The notes under the pieces: generated by a model | Told to the model about the DNA's origin: nothing | The model's database searches: none | The model's input: only the letters and a program-made list of their open reading frames with translations | Shown here: positions 1 to 10,053 of the stretch, one piece after another | Numbering within the stretch: the stretch's first letter is position 1 | Layout of the letters: each line of letters begins with the position of its first letter | Program-made: the position numbers and the translations under genes | NCBI GenBank assembly: GCA_003024985.2 | Contig: PXIH01S0001075.1 | Strand: one strand, 5' to 3' | Length of the DNA stretch: 27,158 nt | Source: Euperipatoides rowelli | Lineage: Eukaryota > Onychophora > Udeonychophora > Euonychophora > Peripatopsidae

Positions 1-57
1 CTGACTATCTTATGTTTTGCGGGGGGATTTTCTGAAATCTGACTGCAAACTCCTTAT

Positions 58-116
58 CAGGTTAGGAATTGGCTCTTGCTTTCACCAGCAAGAAGCAACT
101 CCTAATCAGTAACCTG
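58..116. repeat. Imperfect hairpin in the edge repeat
   Basis: The left arm 58-80 (CAGGTTAGGAATTGGCTC and on) pairs with the right arm 87-116 read in reverse complement (CAGGTTACTGATTAGGAG and on) around a 6-nt loop. The arms differ by one small gap and a few mismatches; the inner 19 positions match at 16. It lies directly before the 41-bp inverted repeat copy at 109-149 and is probably part of the same repeat family. Confidence 0.6.
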
Positions 117-149
117 TGTTCTTCGTACATTGCGAAGCCACAGCTTACA
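109..149 (+). repeat. 41-bp inverted repeat, left copy
   Basis: These 41 bases are the exact reverse complement of the last 41 bases of the window (27118-27158). The copy folds on itself: CTGTGTTCTTCG pairs imperfectly with CGAAGCCACAG around a short loop. The similarity stops abruptly at base 150, so this marks an element boundary on that side. It is a dispersed repeat of unknown class. Confidence 0.85.
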
Positions 150-717
150 AGAGGTCACAAAAACATTGTGTTTCTCATTTGTGATTTGTAATGTTTTTAT
201 TACTGCCACTATTACTGATCACACATATTTATAATGACAATTTATATTATGATGAGTTAGGGTAGCACTATGGGGTTTTAGCACACATTATTGTAATAAT
301 AAATTATACACAATATATTTGGATGTATACTACTGTATCAGAACCAATAGCTGTAAACTGATTATAATACTGAATTTTATTACACACACATTATATTATC
401 TTATGTTGGACAACATGTCCTGTCAGCCATAATAGTTACATAAAATAACTATCATTACTAATGCATAAGCATATCAGAGATATTTGTAATAGTACCAGTA
501 CTATTGCTGAGCTAAAGCATGTAAGATGGCAGAATTGCATCTCTATTGGAGATGCAATTTGGCCATGTTACAGAGGAATATATACTTTATAAATGAATAA
601 ATACTAAACACATATCCTAGCTGAATTCATCACAAAAAAACAAGCTGGTTTTACTTACATAATGCTGAAGATTTATATATTTGATATGCTTGTTTAAATT
701 TTTATCAAGCTACTTAC

Positions 718-1001
718 TCGGCAGGTAGTAAGCATGTCCAGCAATGGAGTCATCATTTTAAACAGGTAGGGTAGCGGGCGCAATGTTTTTATGCTTTTTA
801 ATGTAGTGACCCTATCAGTTGTAGCTTTCCCCCTAAATGAAGATTATAGCCTGAACTTGGTTCCAACATAATACCATGATCATTTGGTGGCACTGCACTT
901 TTGACGGCATTAGCCGCTAAATTTTCAAAAAGATTAGGATTTACATTTAAGATATTTTCCTCTTGTAGAATATCACTATGTGCTAATTCATCTTCATCAA
1001 C
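718..1001 (-). CDS. HERC1: HERC1 ortholog, internal exon J (frame change at a G run)
   Basis: The acceptor is caccttcccttag and the donor is CCGA|GTAAGT, a perfect consensus. The first part reads VDEDELAHSDI and later LEPSSGYNLHLGG (human: VDEDE, then SSGRITLGEQ). The second part, in a frame shifted by one base, reads TTDRVTTLKSIKTLRPLPY and FKMMTPLLDMLTTCR (human: HDRVVALRRV and MRALSLLSVSG). The switch falls at a run of five G on the coding strand (829-833); six would keep the frame open and make the exon 285 nt, phase 0 at both ends. An assembly or base-calling error in the homopolymer is the simplest reading. The exon does not join exon I in phase, so a small exon of 3n+2 nt is probably missing between them. 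Confidence 0.78.
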
Positions 1002-2022
1002 CTAAGGGAAGGTGACAATAGGCTATATATTAATTAATCTCCCAACCAGTGTATAAAATCTTTCTGCTGGGACCAAAGCCAAGTATGTTTCATCTGAGGG
1101 TGTGCTTGGTTTTGTTAAAATTTCATAAAACATCTTCTACATCATTCAATACTGGGTGACCATAATATGTTTTTATTTTATCTACATAGGATTTCCTAGG
1201 CTTTGCATATGGTAGTTCATACATTCTATATGAGACACTATTATAAAAGGTCCCTTGTATCGTGGTTTTAGCTTTCTATTTCGGCCAACCTAAGTGTACA
1301 TGTGAATTGAGGGCATTTTACAGTATATACAAAGTTGTATCTAACATTACTTTAAGGTTTTCCTACTCACACGTTTTTTTTCTTGCCCTCCATCCCCCTC
1401 ACAGCATTTCTAAATTATGGTATAATGCATTTTTTTTTAACATACAGTACATTACTAAAAATTAACTTTTAATGTTGCTTGAATTCAAATCGACTTCCTG
1501 TTCATTATAGAAATATAATTTACTTATCAATGCATTTATGTACGAGGGTTAGTTTTTTAAAAAAATAAACTTTGTCACATATTTCTCAATTTACAATCCC
1601 CCAAAAATAAAAATATTTCCTCCAGTTGGCGACACTTTCTGTACTCTATCGCAGCAAAGTTAAAATTATTTTCAAAATAATGTTTAGCAAGCAATATATT
1701 ATTCTATATACTTAAAGTTTCTACATTGCTTAATCATTAATGAAATGTAATTAGTCAAATTAGCAGATGACTCTTACATACACTAATTTGCATGTTTTTT
1801 TTACATTACAGTATTGTTTGGAATAGTTAGAAAATTGACATATTATTCTAGACTCCTCTTCAAATAAAATAAAAACTACAAATATTTTTCTAAATTAGAA
1901 AGCATCGTTAAGAGATTTTTTTTTTCTTTTAAACAATGGAATAGTATTTAAAAAAAAAAACAATACTAAAGTAATTATTAATCTAAAACTTTCTATGAAG
2001 TAAATAATTAGAAAATGTTTAC
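1002..2022. other. Intron between exons I and J
   Basis: AT-rich, with runs of T and A. It contains the short LTR-retroelement pol fossil near 1150-1290. Because exon I ends in phase 1 and exon J opens in phase 0, a small coding exon (human equivalent around VYEEDWDML) should lie here. I searched the minus strand by eye for a DWD-type motif between splice sites and found none. Confidence 0.6.
1150..1290 (-). mobile_element. Fossil fragment of an LTR retrotransposon pol (integrase C-terminal tail)
   Basis: On the minus strand a short stretch reads RNRKLKPRYKGPFIIVSHI. This resembles the PRYKGPF motif typical of the C-terminal tail of integrases of LTR retrotransposons (Gypsy or BEL type; the family cannot be settled). 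It is a broken, isolated fossil of about 100-140 bases with no recognisable LTRs or other domains nearby. Edges are approximate and the age is probably old. It sits in the HERC1 intron in the same orientation as the gene. Confidence 0.5.
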
Positions 2023-2377
2023 CACTGCAATTAGGCTCAGTGCTTCCCAACAGATCTGGCGCTACTTCTAGAAGTTTGGAATAAGGCAGACTCCTATCTG
2101 GTGACATTACTTCTTCCCCTTCTTGCGATTTGTGAGAGTATTGATTGAGATAACGCTCTCGACAGTCATTGCACAGAAGATAATACGGATTACCCGTACC
2201 GCACGTTCCACCAAACCAACCATCCACGTAGGAGCCGTTGCTGCGGTAACCTTGGCGCTCACAACTGCCACCACACCCAGCATGATGCATGCGCATATGC
2301 CGATTAAAATTATTAGTGCTGGTATGACACAACTCACACAAAATAGGATTATCATCTTCTTCCATTTCAGGACCATA
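2023..2377 (-). CDS. HERC1: HERC1 ortholog, internal exon I (Cys/His-rich putative zinc module)
   Basis: It has 118 codons plus 1 nt. The acceptor is caattttag and the donor is AGTG|GTAAAC. The product has CELC at residues 14-17, then HMRMHH at 27-32, giving a C-x2-C-x9-H-x3-H pattern. Cys 35, 39 and 59 follow, and then CNDC at 69-72. Between them lies a strikingly conserved stretch, RQGYRSNGSYVDGWFGG, which is identical in human HERC1 as I recall it, followed by CGTGNPYYLLC versus human CGSGNPYYLLC. Cys39 is not conserved in human, while the other Cys/His are. The pattern suggests one or two bound zinc ions, which is an inference. The C-terminal part ends EVAPDLLGSTEPNCS (human QAPDLIGKQDS). 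The open frame running on past 2023 is intron read-through. Confidence 0.97.
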
Positions 2378-4981
2378 CTAAAATTGAAAATTTTGAATGA
2401 TAAAGTTTTTTTTTTTTTTCATTTCTAGATCTGATAACGCTTTAACTCATATTATTGAGATACTAAACATTTATTAGGCTTGATCAAAACTGAAGCTATG
2501 TGACACCTACTGTCAAGTTAACTTAAGTTAAATTTACTTAAGAGTAAAAAATTAAGACTACATTATTTGGAAAATCCACATATTGTAATCAATGGAAATT
2601 TTATAGTGCTAAGGCTTTACCGTAAACACACACAAAAAAAAAAAACCTAGCAATAGCAGATATTTTAGAAATTATTTATCAACCGGGTCTTAGGTTTAAT
2701 GCAGTAAAGCAATTTGGTGCAGATTCATATACCAAACTGTAATTGTCAATTATCCATTTTATTTGAAAAATTCACAAACTGGGTAATCTTATTTAAAAAA
2801 GGTTTTTATTCTTTATTAATATCATTTAATTTATTTATTTTACACACTGATTTTACTCAAGACATGAGCTGTAATAGATCTAAGTAACAAACTATAAAAA
2901 CTTAATAACTACTGTATATACAAAATATGCAGTAGCACTATTCACCCTGTAACAAAATACAAAAATAAAACAAAAATCAAAAAAAAAAAAAATACACACC
3001 CTCTCCCAATTAAAATATCGCAAAGCCATAGAACCAACAAAAATTATTGATATTTTTAGGAAGACTTGGAATTTTTTTTATTTTCAAACAAAATATCTAG
3101 TCTTTTCTTAAAATTGCCATAATTGGTAGCCTCAAAAAGACTTTGCAGTAGCGAGTTCCAGAGATTAATACCCCTATGATTGACATTTTTTTTTTTCATT
3201 CTTGCCGAAGACAAACTATGAAATGATACCACAAACTGATGGCTTTTTCTAGTTTTGGTATTGGACAAATTGAAAATATTTTTTATTTCTTTTTCTATCA
3301 CTAGGTTCTTAAAGATAAATATCATGTCACCTCTATCAGGAGTCTTTGAAAGGGCGACATGACATATTTAATCTAGTCTGACTTCATATTCCAAAAATAA
3401 TCATTAAGATTAGCTTTTAACAATAATTCAATTGTAAAAATCAAGCCAGGTAAATCAGAAGACAGGTTCTTCTCTACGAACACAACCAGCATATGTTGAA
3501 ACATAAGACAAATTTTCTAATTAGACAAATCTCTCTAGCTTCTTTATTTTATTCAGATTTTTTTCTACCATTATTTTGTTTTTTTAAAACATATATTGCA
3601 TGCATTACCCTATATAAACTAATGAATTCTTGGGTATACAGTATGATTAAATGACAAATTCTATTAATTATTATAACTAATACAAATACACTACAAATAA
3701 AAACAAAAAATGATTGCTAATGCAACAAATAAAAATTCTTTCTGAAGAAAAATGCAAGCATTGTATAACACATTTTTAAAAATAATACTGTAACCAGGCA
3801 GCATCTTCAGGATTTAAAGCAACATCTTATCGTGAACTGGCATTTACTTTTTGTGTTTAAGAAATATTCTAGAAAATAACTTTCAGGCATTGTAAATGTT
3901 TGATAGCATATTTTTCATTTCTTTACACCAGACTAATGAGGGACAGTATATCCTTAATCAACCAGTATATAAATGACAACACTAAAATTTTTGCCCAAAA
4001 CTAAAAGTTGACATCACTGGAGGTTTAAAAAATGTTTTAGTAGCTTAACAATACTTATAATTTATTTACCCTCAAGTCTATACTAATACCAGTACCAAGA
4101 AAATTAGCCAAGTGCTGCTTAAATTTCAATTGGCAATATTAAAAAGTCTAAAAACTATTTTACCATCATAATTAAGTCATCAGTTAATTAAAAACAGAAC
4201 TAAACATGGAGAATACAGAAAAAAATGTTCTGAATAAACTGTTCAAATGTTTTAAAGCAATAGGACTACTTGGAATTGTCAACCTAAATAATTTATTTGT
4301 ACCTTGTTCATACTTTATTTTAAAAATTTGACTACTAAACTCTTCAGGCAGTACCAACCTAGTCGGTTATGAAATGCATGCACTGTAAGTCAAATACAGA
4401 TGAAATTAATATTTTTTTAATTATCATAATTAAATATAATTGTATAGTATAGCAAATATGTAAACTTGCTGTAAAGAAAACCCATCATTTTGAAATCAAT
4501 GAATAAATAACTTATTAGAGATTGTAATGCTTTGAAAATACGACTGTTAATCATTGGATCGAAATTCGACCAATAAGAAAATTTCATTCATTCGCCATTT
4601 GTATCACATTCATAAAAGCCGCCACAACGTAAACAATGAATGTTTTAGTTTAATGTATTTGTAACATCTATTATATACTGTATAAATTTTAGCTTTCTAC
4701 ACTCCTTCTACATATAAACTTTAACTCTGCCAAATCTCACACTCCGTGCGTGCAATATGCTTAAAAAGGGGTACAAAGTTTTCCCTTCACGTATTAATAT
4801 ATAGAAGATAACAACTGTTGTCAAATAAGAAATCTTAACATTCTTATGCAAATCTAAATGGAAAAAAAGTACTATATACAGTACTACTGTAGGCTACAGA
4901 TAAAGAATAGGGTAAATTTAAACAATAGGTTTCTATTTTATACAGTATATAAAATTATTTTTTTAAAAAGAGATTACTTAC
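2378..4981. other. Intron between exons H and I
   Basis: About 2.6 kb of AT-rich sequence. It holds a LINE tail at 3056-3366. Near 4570-4620 there is a small less AT-rich patch with CCAATAAG and, about 40 bp further, CATAAAAG. I do not consider that a supported promoter. No other coding stretch seen. Confidence 0.65.
3056..3366 (-). mobile_element. LINE (non-LTR retrotransposon) reverse-transcriptase C-terminal tail, fragment
   Basis: The minus strand is open and reads TPDRGDMIFIFKNLV at the start, NLSNTKTRKSHQF in the middle and VNHRGINLWNSLLQSLFEAT with NFKKRLDILFENK at the end. This order matches the tail of many LINE polymerases: RRLRGDMIETYKIL, a TRGH-type stretch, NLWNSLPEEVV, and NSFKNRLDKYW. 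The fragment is about 100 residues, cut off at its 5' side as usual for LINEs, and ends in a stop at 3056-3058. No intact polymerase core or endonuclease is present, and no poly-A tail could be assigned. It is a dead copy, moderately diverged, in the same orientation as HERC1. Confidence 0.8.
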
Positions 4982-5169
4982 ATCATACCATAATCCCATG
5001 AGTTCTCTTTCCCCAAGTTCAGCACTGAACATTTCTTCCATGCCATCACTATCCAACATGTCTTCTTCGATATCTAGAAAGTCATCATACATGGGGTTGC
5101 CCTCACCCCTTACGTGCTGCCGTTCACGATTCTCTCGCTCACGACTTTCACGTTCCCTGCTCAGCAAAC
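4982..5169 (-). CDS. HERC1: HERC1 ortholog, internal exon H (Arg/Glu-rich then acidic segment)
   Basis: It has 2 nt and 62 codons, ending in phase 0. The acceptor is gggattctcag and the donor is GAT|GTAAGT, a perfect consensus. The product starts with an Arg/Glu repeat (LLSRERESRERENRERQ), then PMYDDFLDIEEDMLDSDGME and EMFSAELGERELMGLWYD. Human HERC1 has ALYDFNLDEELEIDLDDEAM, then EAMFGQDLTSDNDILGMW, so the acidic part is clearly orthologous while the Arg/Glu run is a lineage feature. The exon lies at the end of a 4-kb intron carrying a GC-richer repeat. Relative to human, the residues after GMW (a VLDWPTW-like motif) are missing before the Cys/His module; either the lineage lost them or a small phase-0 exon in the intron between H and I escaped me. 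The plus-strand frame here is a shadow. Confidence 0.94.
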
Positions 5170-5472
5170 CTGAGAATCCCATTGGTAGCAAAGAAATCAA
5201 AGAAAGCATTCAAACACTTTTGGATACTATTACTATCTATAAGCTAACAAATACTAATTATCCAATCAATATACTGTAAAATATAAATCAGAACACTAAC
5301 AAAATACTAATACTGTAATAAAAAAAATGAAAATGTACACAGTATATACTGTTGTGTATATATGAAGTATATATTATAACGTCTTTGTAATTTATCATGT
5401 TGATTAGCTCTTGTAAGGACTAGCTGATCTTTGTTTGCACAGTTTAATCCCTTAATGCGACATATGTAATGT

Positions 5473-6430
5473 CATAGTTGTATCCCTAATTAGGAATACA
5501 ACTGTGTCTCATCACAAGCTACACACTGCAGAGGTTATCAGTTAACATAGCTACATAAGCTAGAAAGGAGCTGTGGAGTTTGCTCTACAGACAATGTACA
5601 TAATTACATATTATTATTAGTATACTAGCCTACAACTAATATTAGCAAATCATCATCCTATGTCTTAGGTAATAATGTCATAATCAGCAATTGCTAAGAG
5701 TGAGAGAGAGAAAGAGAGAATCATAATGTGCCAGAACTGTCAGTGTTGCCATGACAACATGATTGGCCTAGGTTAAGTAGGACTGTGTTATCTTAGCCTA
5801 GCCCCAGAACTATTACTTACATTTTGTTTGCCAAGAACTTTGGACAAAGACTGTCTGATCATATTATTTGTGCTCAAACATGGCTGCAAATAAACATGGC
5901 TGCCTACTTACCAATATTCGTTTTTCCCTTGTCACCTCTTGCACCCTCATCCTAGTGGGTAGGAAATAGGGCTACCACCAGAGATAGGTTCCTGTACAAC
6001 CTGAGGCTGCTTACCATGAGGATTACCAAATAAGGAGTTGTCCAGGAACTTTGGGGTCCTGACATGTCCAGCCAGGGAACTACAAATTGCTTGGCTGGCC
6101 ATTGCTCAGCCTCTTGTTCCTGGGTTGCTGAAAATTACTGACCTCCAGTATAGGAGCAAAGACAACCCACAAAGAAAGAAGCAGCAGCAGCCTGACCTGA
6201 GAAGCAGCCTAGGAGGGAGAGCAGCAGTCACCAGCTACCAAGAAGACTGATACCCAACTTCCAGCCAGAGTTACCAGAATGTGCAAGGCTACATACATAG
6301 CCAATAAGAAGTCATCCTGCAAGTAAGATCTTCCCCAATAGTATTAGGCAGCCATGATTGTCCAAAATTTCCATAATAACTGATAGGCCTCTCAGCCACG
6401 CTGCAAACCCCAAGATCAACCTTATCACAC
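5473..6430 (+). repeat. GC-richer dispersed repeat, long copy
   Basis: Its left end contains an imperfect palindrome around GTTGTATCCCTAATTAGGAA (5478 on), and its right end contains CAGCCACGCTGCAAACCCCA (6393 on). Both ends recur in the same order, in reverse orientation, at 25573-25728, which fixes this as one family. The inner part is bounded by the inverted pair AGAGGTTATCAGTTA (about 5530) and TAACTGATAGGCCTCT (about 6379). The interior, notably 5900-6300, is clearly richer in G and C than the surrounding intron. No protein family was recognised in it. It is probably a non-autonomous transposon or a decayed larger one. Confidence 0.7.
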
Positions 6431-7028
6431 ATTTACTATTTAAAGTAAATGTTGTGTTCATAATCTGATCAATTATGAGACTGTAAAAAATTTGGGAAAT
6501 GATCGTCCTCCTTTACATGTGTGAGTCAATGCTAATTTAATCATGTTAGTTATTTGCATGCTTGTAATTCTGCTGCATAAAATAATGTTGCACACATAAA
6601 TTTTCTCACTCACTTGGAATGGCTCTTACCATTCCCAACAAGTTATTATTTATTGCTTTTATCTTTTATGTAGTTGAAGTGGCAGGAGTCAGTTCCAAGG
6701 AATTTGACCACCCTTTATTTGTACTGCTGCACATCATTATATATTATAGACTGGGGATCTGGAAGATCATGTATTGTGAAGATCCCTTGATCACTACAAA
6801 CTAAACATATACTGTAGTTAATGTTGGGGCTTATATTTTATTTGCCTGCCATTTATTCAGCGATTTGCTGATTTTATACTATTTGTGATTTCCTGCTTTT
6901 GGAATAAACTGTTTTGTTTGCCAACTATCCAGTTCCAGTCTTTTCCTTCATCTCTTGTATATCTCCCTGGGGGCCAATGCCTCATGTCAATCTATCAGTC
7001 GTCCAGCAGCACTACCCAGGAAGTTTGT

Positions 7029-7210
7029 CATACTAATGGTATCCATTCTGAGCAAGTGTCTTTGACTGCTAAAACTTCAGTGCCATACTAATGCCGCCCA
7101 TTTTGACAAGTATCCTGGACTGCTAAAACTTCAATGCCATACATAACGGCCCGTTTTGAAAAAAAATCCTGGACCGGTGCCCATTTTGAGCAGTATCCTG
7201 GACTGTTAAA
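7029..7210 (+). repeat. Short tandem repeat, about 55-bp period, 3.5 units
   Basis: Units start at about 7029, 7084 and 7138, with a partial one at about 7180. Shared words include CATACTAATG, CCCATTTTGA and TATCCTGGACTGCTAAAA. Copies are diverged by substitutions and small deletions. The array directly follows the repeat-like region and may be its tail. Confidence 0.75.
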
Positions 7211-9199
7211 TAAAAAATAACCCTGCAACTTAAATGCTAAATAGTGTCCAGTTATTCTTAAATATTGAAAAAAAAAAAAAAAAATTTGTTTTAAAAGTTA
7301 TTATAATTTTAAAAACAATTACAATTTAAAACAACTTTTCTAGCAATTTGTCATCTCCTCTCAATCCTAGCCTATGACCTAAAATGTGGAAATATTATAG
7401 TCATTATTTAATCAAATTTGTAAGATTTAGACTTGTTTGTGCTTAAGGTTTATTTTAATTTGGTGTATATAGCCTAGAGCTATTTTTTAAAAAATCGATA
7501 CCATTCGGAAAATTATCTTTGCTCCGACCAAGTTCAGATCAGAAATCACCTCCTAAAAATCCTGAATTTCGGAGGCCCATGCATGCCTAGTTACAAGTAA
7601 TAACAAATCAATCTTTTTCTCAATATTGAAAAATAACTGACCAATAACATTTATATATTTTCAAAGTAGAGACACATCAGCAGAAAATATCATATCACGT
7701 TTCTGAGGTCTTGGAAAATGCTAAGATGCACATGCATTCTTGCAAAAGACGATTTATTGCTATTGTTTAGCCTAGATATGGTTGCACTATTTCCAAAACT
7801 GTTAAAAAATATAAATACTTTTTTTTAAAACTTTTAAACAAAACTTCAGAATAATAATTATGTAAATCAATTAGAAATATTAATTTGGATCATTCATGCA
7901 AACCGGATTAGAGTATTTCATCACCAGAATGAGCACACTTTTTTTTAGTACTTTTTAAAGTGAAAAGTTATAGCCCATTATTTTATTCTAGAACCTCTCT
8001 AATAATCATGACATTTTTATTATGTTAAAAAAATCCCCGATCTTTAATTTGAGATCTTGTTTGCATTGATGGCTTCCTTTGTTCAAAAGTTATCACCATT
8101 TTAACTTGCACTACCAAATCACAAAAAGTAAATTTTTACCGCTTCTCCGTCACAGTATAGAAACTGATTGAATCCATGCCCAATAAATTGCAAGCAGTCA
8201 TTAAGGTTAAAGGCGGATATACAAGATAATATTTTTCATGCCTATGCTTAGCCTTATTAGTCAGAATTCCCCTATTAAGTTTGTAAACCCTTTTCTAGAA
8301 AAATTACAATATCCGCCTCCTTCTTCAACTACTACTGCACATTAATTTATTCAATTCTTCTTCTAAGTAATATCAAACCATTGAAATTTAAGGATTATAT
8401 TTTTTATTTGTGGTCAAGTATTGCATCTTTGAAATTTATTAAAGTGTATACAAGCTATCCACATCCTGCTGGACTCAGTTGCAAACATTTCAGCTTTGTA
8501 AATTAATTACATTTGTTTTTTTTCTTCTTATACCAAATTCTTTTTACGACTCCCAAAGAGTAATCTTATTGTTATTTAAAGTACGAATGTTAAGTTTGAA
8601 TGTGTTTCCTAATAAGTTTTAAATGTTGAGTAAATTTTTTCAGTTGTTTTTAAGCCTTAGTAAATGATTCTAGACAGTAAGCCTCAAATAAATTACGTTG
8701 GACAAAATATGTGTAATATGCCATTACCAGAGTCTAAATACATTTCACCAGCGCATCATATCTATCAACCTTCCATTTACCACTTTAGTTTTCATATAAA
8801 ATGGGCACAGTTTTCTTCAGTATGTTTCCAATTTCATGAAATGTTTCTACTCTACAATTCGAGTTTCGGTTCAGGCTATAGGTATTTATTTTTAAAACTT
8901 AAGGGAAAAACTATTAAAATGTAGCCAATTTTAAAAAAATTTTGTACAGTTTTAAAGCTAAATAAATATTTTTTAAGAAAATTTAAAAAAAAAATTTCCA
9001 GCACTTATGAAAAAATTTAATTTTTTCACTGCCTGTTACTGCATATTAACACTCCCAATTTCTGGCAAATTTGATTCAAATTAGTTTTTTTTTTTTCAAA
9101 TATTTAAATTTTAGTTACAGTATATCTATTTTTTTTTCTAGTTTGTACATAGATTTAACAAAACAAAAAAAAATTAAGAATACAGCATTAATTTCTTAC

Positions 9200-9351
9200 T
9201 GGTTCTTCCAGTCATGAAACTTCTAATGTCAGCGTAGGCTCTCTGCCTATGTCCAAGCCCTCTTCTGCTAGACGTTCTTTCATCACGATCTGTCAGATCA
9301 ACTACTTCAAAAGTATGTTCACATTCTGGATCCCTTTCAGACTCCACTTCA
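9200..9351 (-). CDS. HERC1: HERC1 ortholog, internal exon G (charged linker)
   Basis: It has 1 nt, 50 codons and 1 nt. The acceptor is tttttaaag, with a weak pyrimidine tract, and the donor is ACCA|GTAAGA. The overhang AG from exon F plus T gives Ser, and the final A plus GT from exon H again gives Ser, so both junctions keep the frame. The product is a charged linker with FEVVDLTDRDER followed by RRGLGHRQRAYADIRSFM. In human HERC1 the matching region is a basic helical stretch (RRHKFDLAARTLLARAAG), and only the general character is shared. Identification therefore depends on the flanking exons and the perfect phase chain. It is likely a surface-exposed linker between the UBA domain and the acidic segment of exon H. 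Confidence 0.88.
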
Positions 9352-9875
9352 CTTTAAAAAAAACACAACTTAATAAATTTTATGCAAAAAAAAAAAAATT
9401 TAACTCTATTAAATTAGAAATTAACTGCAGGAAAACTAATAATTTCATGTGATTGTAAATTGGTTAAGTCCTGCACAAGACACGCTTGCACTCAGTAATG
9501 CAAGTTATAAACAAATTCTGTAAGAGAAAGCAAACCAGCCAAGAAAATTTGCATGTTGAAAGCACTGTCAAAAAACTTGCAATCACACTCATTAATTGTA
9601 TAAGTGGTTGAGCATTGCAGTACTATTTTTTTCTTAGAAGGCTTTGAAAATTCTGCAGGTGAAAGATATTTTAGAAAAATGAAAATGACTGTGTACGGGC
9701 TTCAAATAAAAAGATGGTTTGCTACTGTATTTGATTCAGACCCTTTTCAATTATTATGAAAGATTTGAAAGCTGCCTAGTGGAGGAAAAGGGATCTATAC
9801 TAAAACATATTTTAGCGTTAATTCCAAAATAAAGCAACATTTATTTATTAATAAAAGCTAAATAATAGTCTTTAC
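9352..9875. other. Intron between exons F and G (524 nt)
   Basis: AT-rich, with A runs near 9385. I see no exon, repeat or RNA gene in it. Confidence 0.8.
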
Positions 9876-10053
9876 CTTTCTCTTTCTGCTTCTGGATCCC
9901 TTATAGGTTGAATAATAGTAGTTAATGGTGTAATATGTTCACTGAGAGGAGTACTTTCTGTAGTTGATGGAGATTCTGAACCAGTGTATGGATGTTCCAG
10001 CATCCATGTTGCTAAACTATTAATACTGTGAGCACTCAATTCACCAGTGAGGC
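9876..10053 (-). CDS. HERC1: HERC1 ortholog, internal exon F (second half of UBA domain and linker)
   Basis: It has 2 nt, 58 codons and 2 nt. The acceptor is a long pyrimidine tract ending tctttcag, and the donor is AAAG|GTAAAG. The first codon is completed as Gly by exon E. The product begins LTGELSAHSINSLATWMLEH, the third helix of the UBA domain (human HERC1: ARGEADAQNITVLAMWMIEH), followed by PYTGSESPSTTESTP and a linker ending DPEAERE. Exons E and F together therefore encode one complete UBA domain. The intron between them is only 127 nt, the shortest in the window. The linker is Ser/Thr- and acid-rich with no recognisable fold, as in human. Confidence 0.95.

Larger units (their letters stand above)
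1..717. other. Intron 3' of exon J, with a terminal repeat fragment
   Basis: AT-rich sequence downstream of exon J on the coding strand. No further HERC1 exon could be recognised: the next human block (a SGSSCSLAAGLESLG-like stretch) is not found on the minus strand. Positions 1-149 hold a GC-richer repeat made of two hairpins, listed separately. The rest has no open frame or repeat that I can support. Confidence 0.6.
5170..9199. other. Intron between exons G and H
   Basis: About 4 kb. It holds a GC-richer dispersed repeat (5473-6430), further repeat-like sequence up to about 7000 with no identified class, and the tandem array at 7029-7210. A weak inverted pair AGGCGGATAT near 8211 and 8312 lies about 100 bp apart. 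Open frames at 6038-6250, 6619-6804, 6885-7091 and 8664-8924 lack any recognisable protein family and are not reported as genes. Confidence 0.6.

Noticed and set aside
2123-2428. Open frames on the plus strand, and in another minus frame, over exon I
   Set aside because: They lie over a strongly conserved HERC1 exon and have no protein-like features; they are shadows of it.
4565-4620. CCAAT and TATA-like words as a promoter
   Set aside because: Only two loose matches in AT-rich sequence, with no gene start nearby.
4998-5279. Ser/Arg-rich plus-strand frame over exon H
   Set aside because: The Ser-Arg run is only the complement of the Arg/Glu-rich HERC1 sequence.
6038-7091. Three open frames inside and after the GC-richer repeat
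   Set aside because: Higher GC makes chance open frames likely, and none resembles a transposase or host protein.
8211-8322. AGGCGGATAT inverted pair as a MITE
   Set aside because: Arms of about 10 bp without a target duplication are not enough.
8664-8924. 86-codon plus-strand open frame
   Set aside because: No family, no splice or start context and AT-driven composition; not enough to call a gene.
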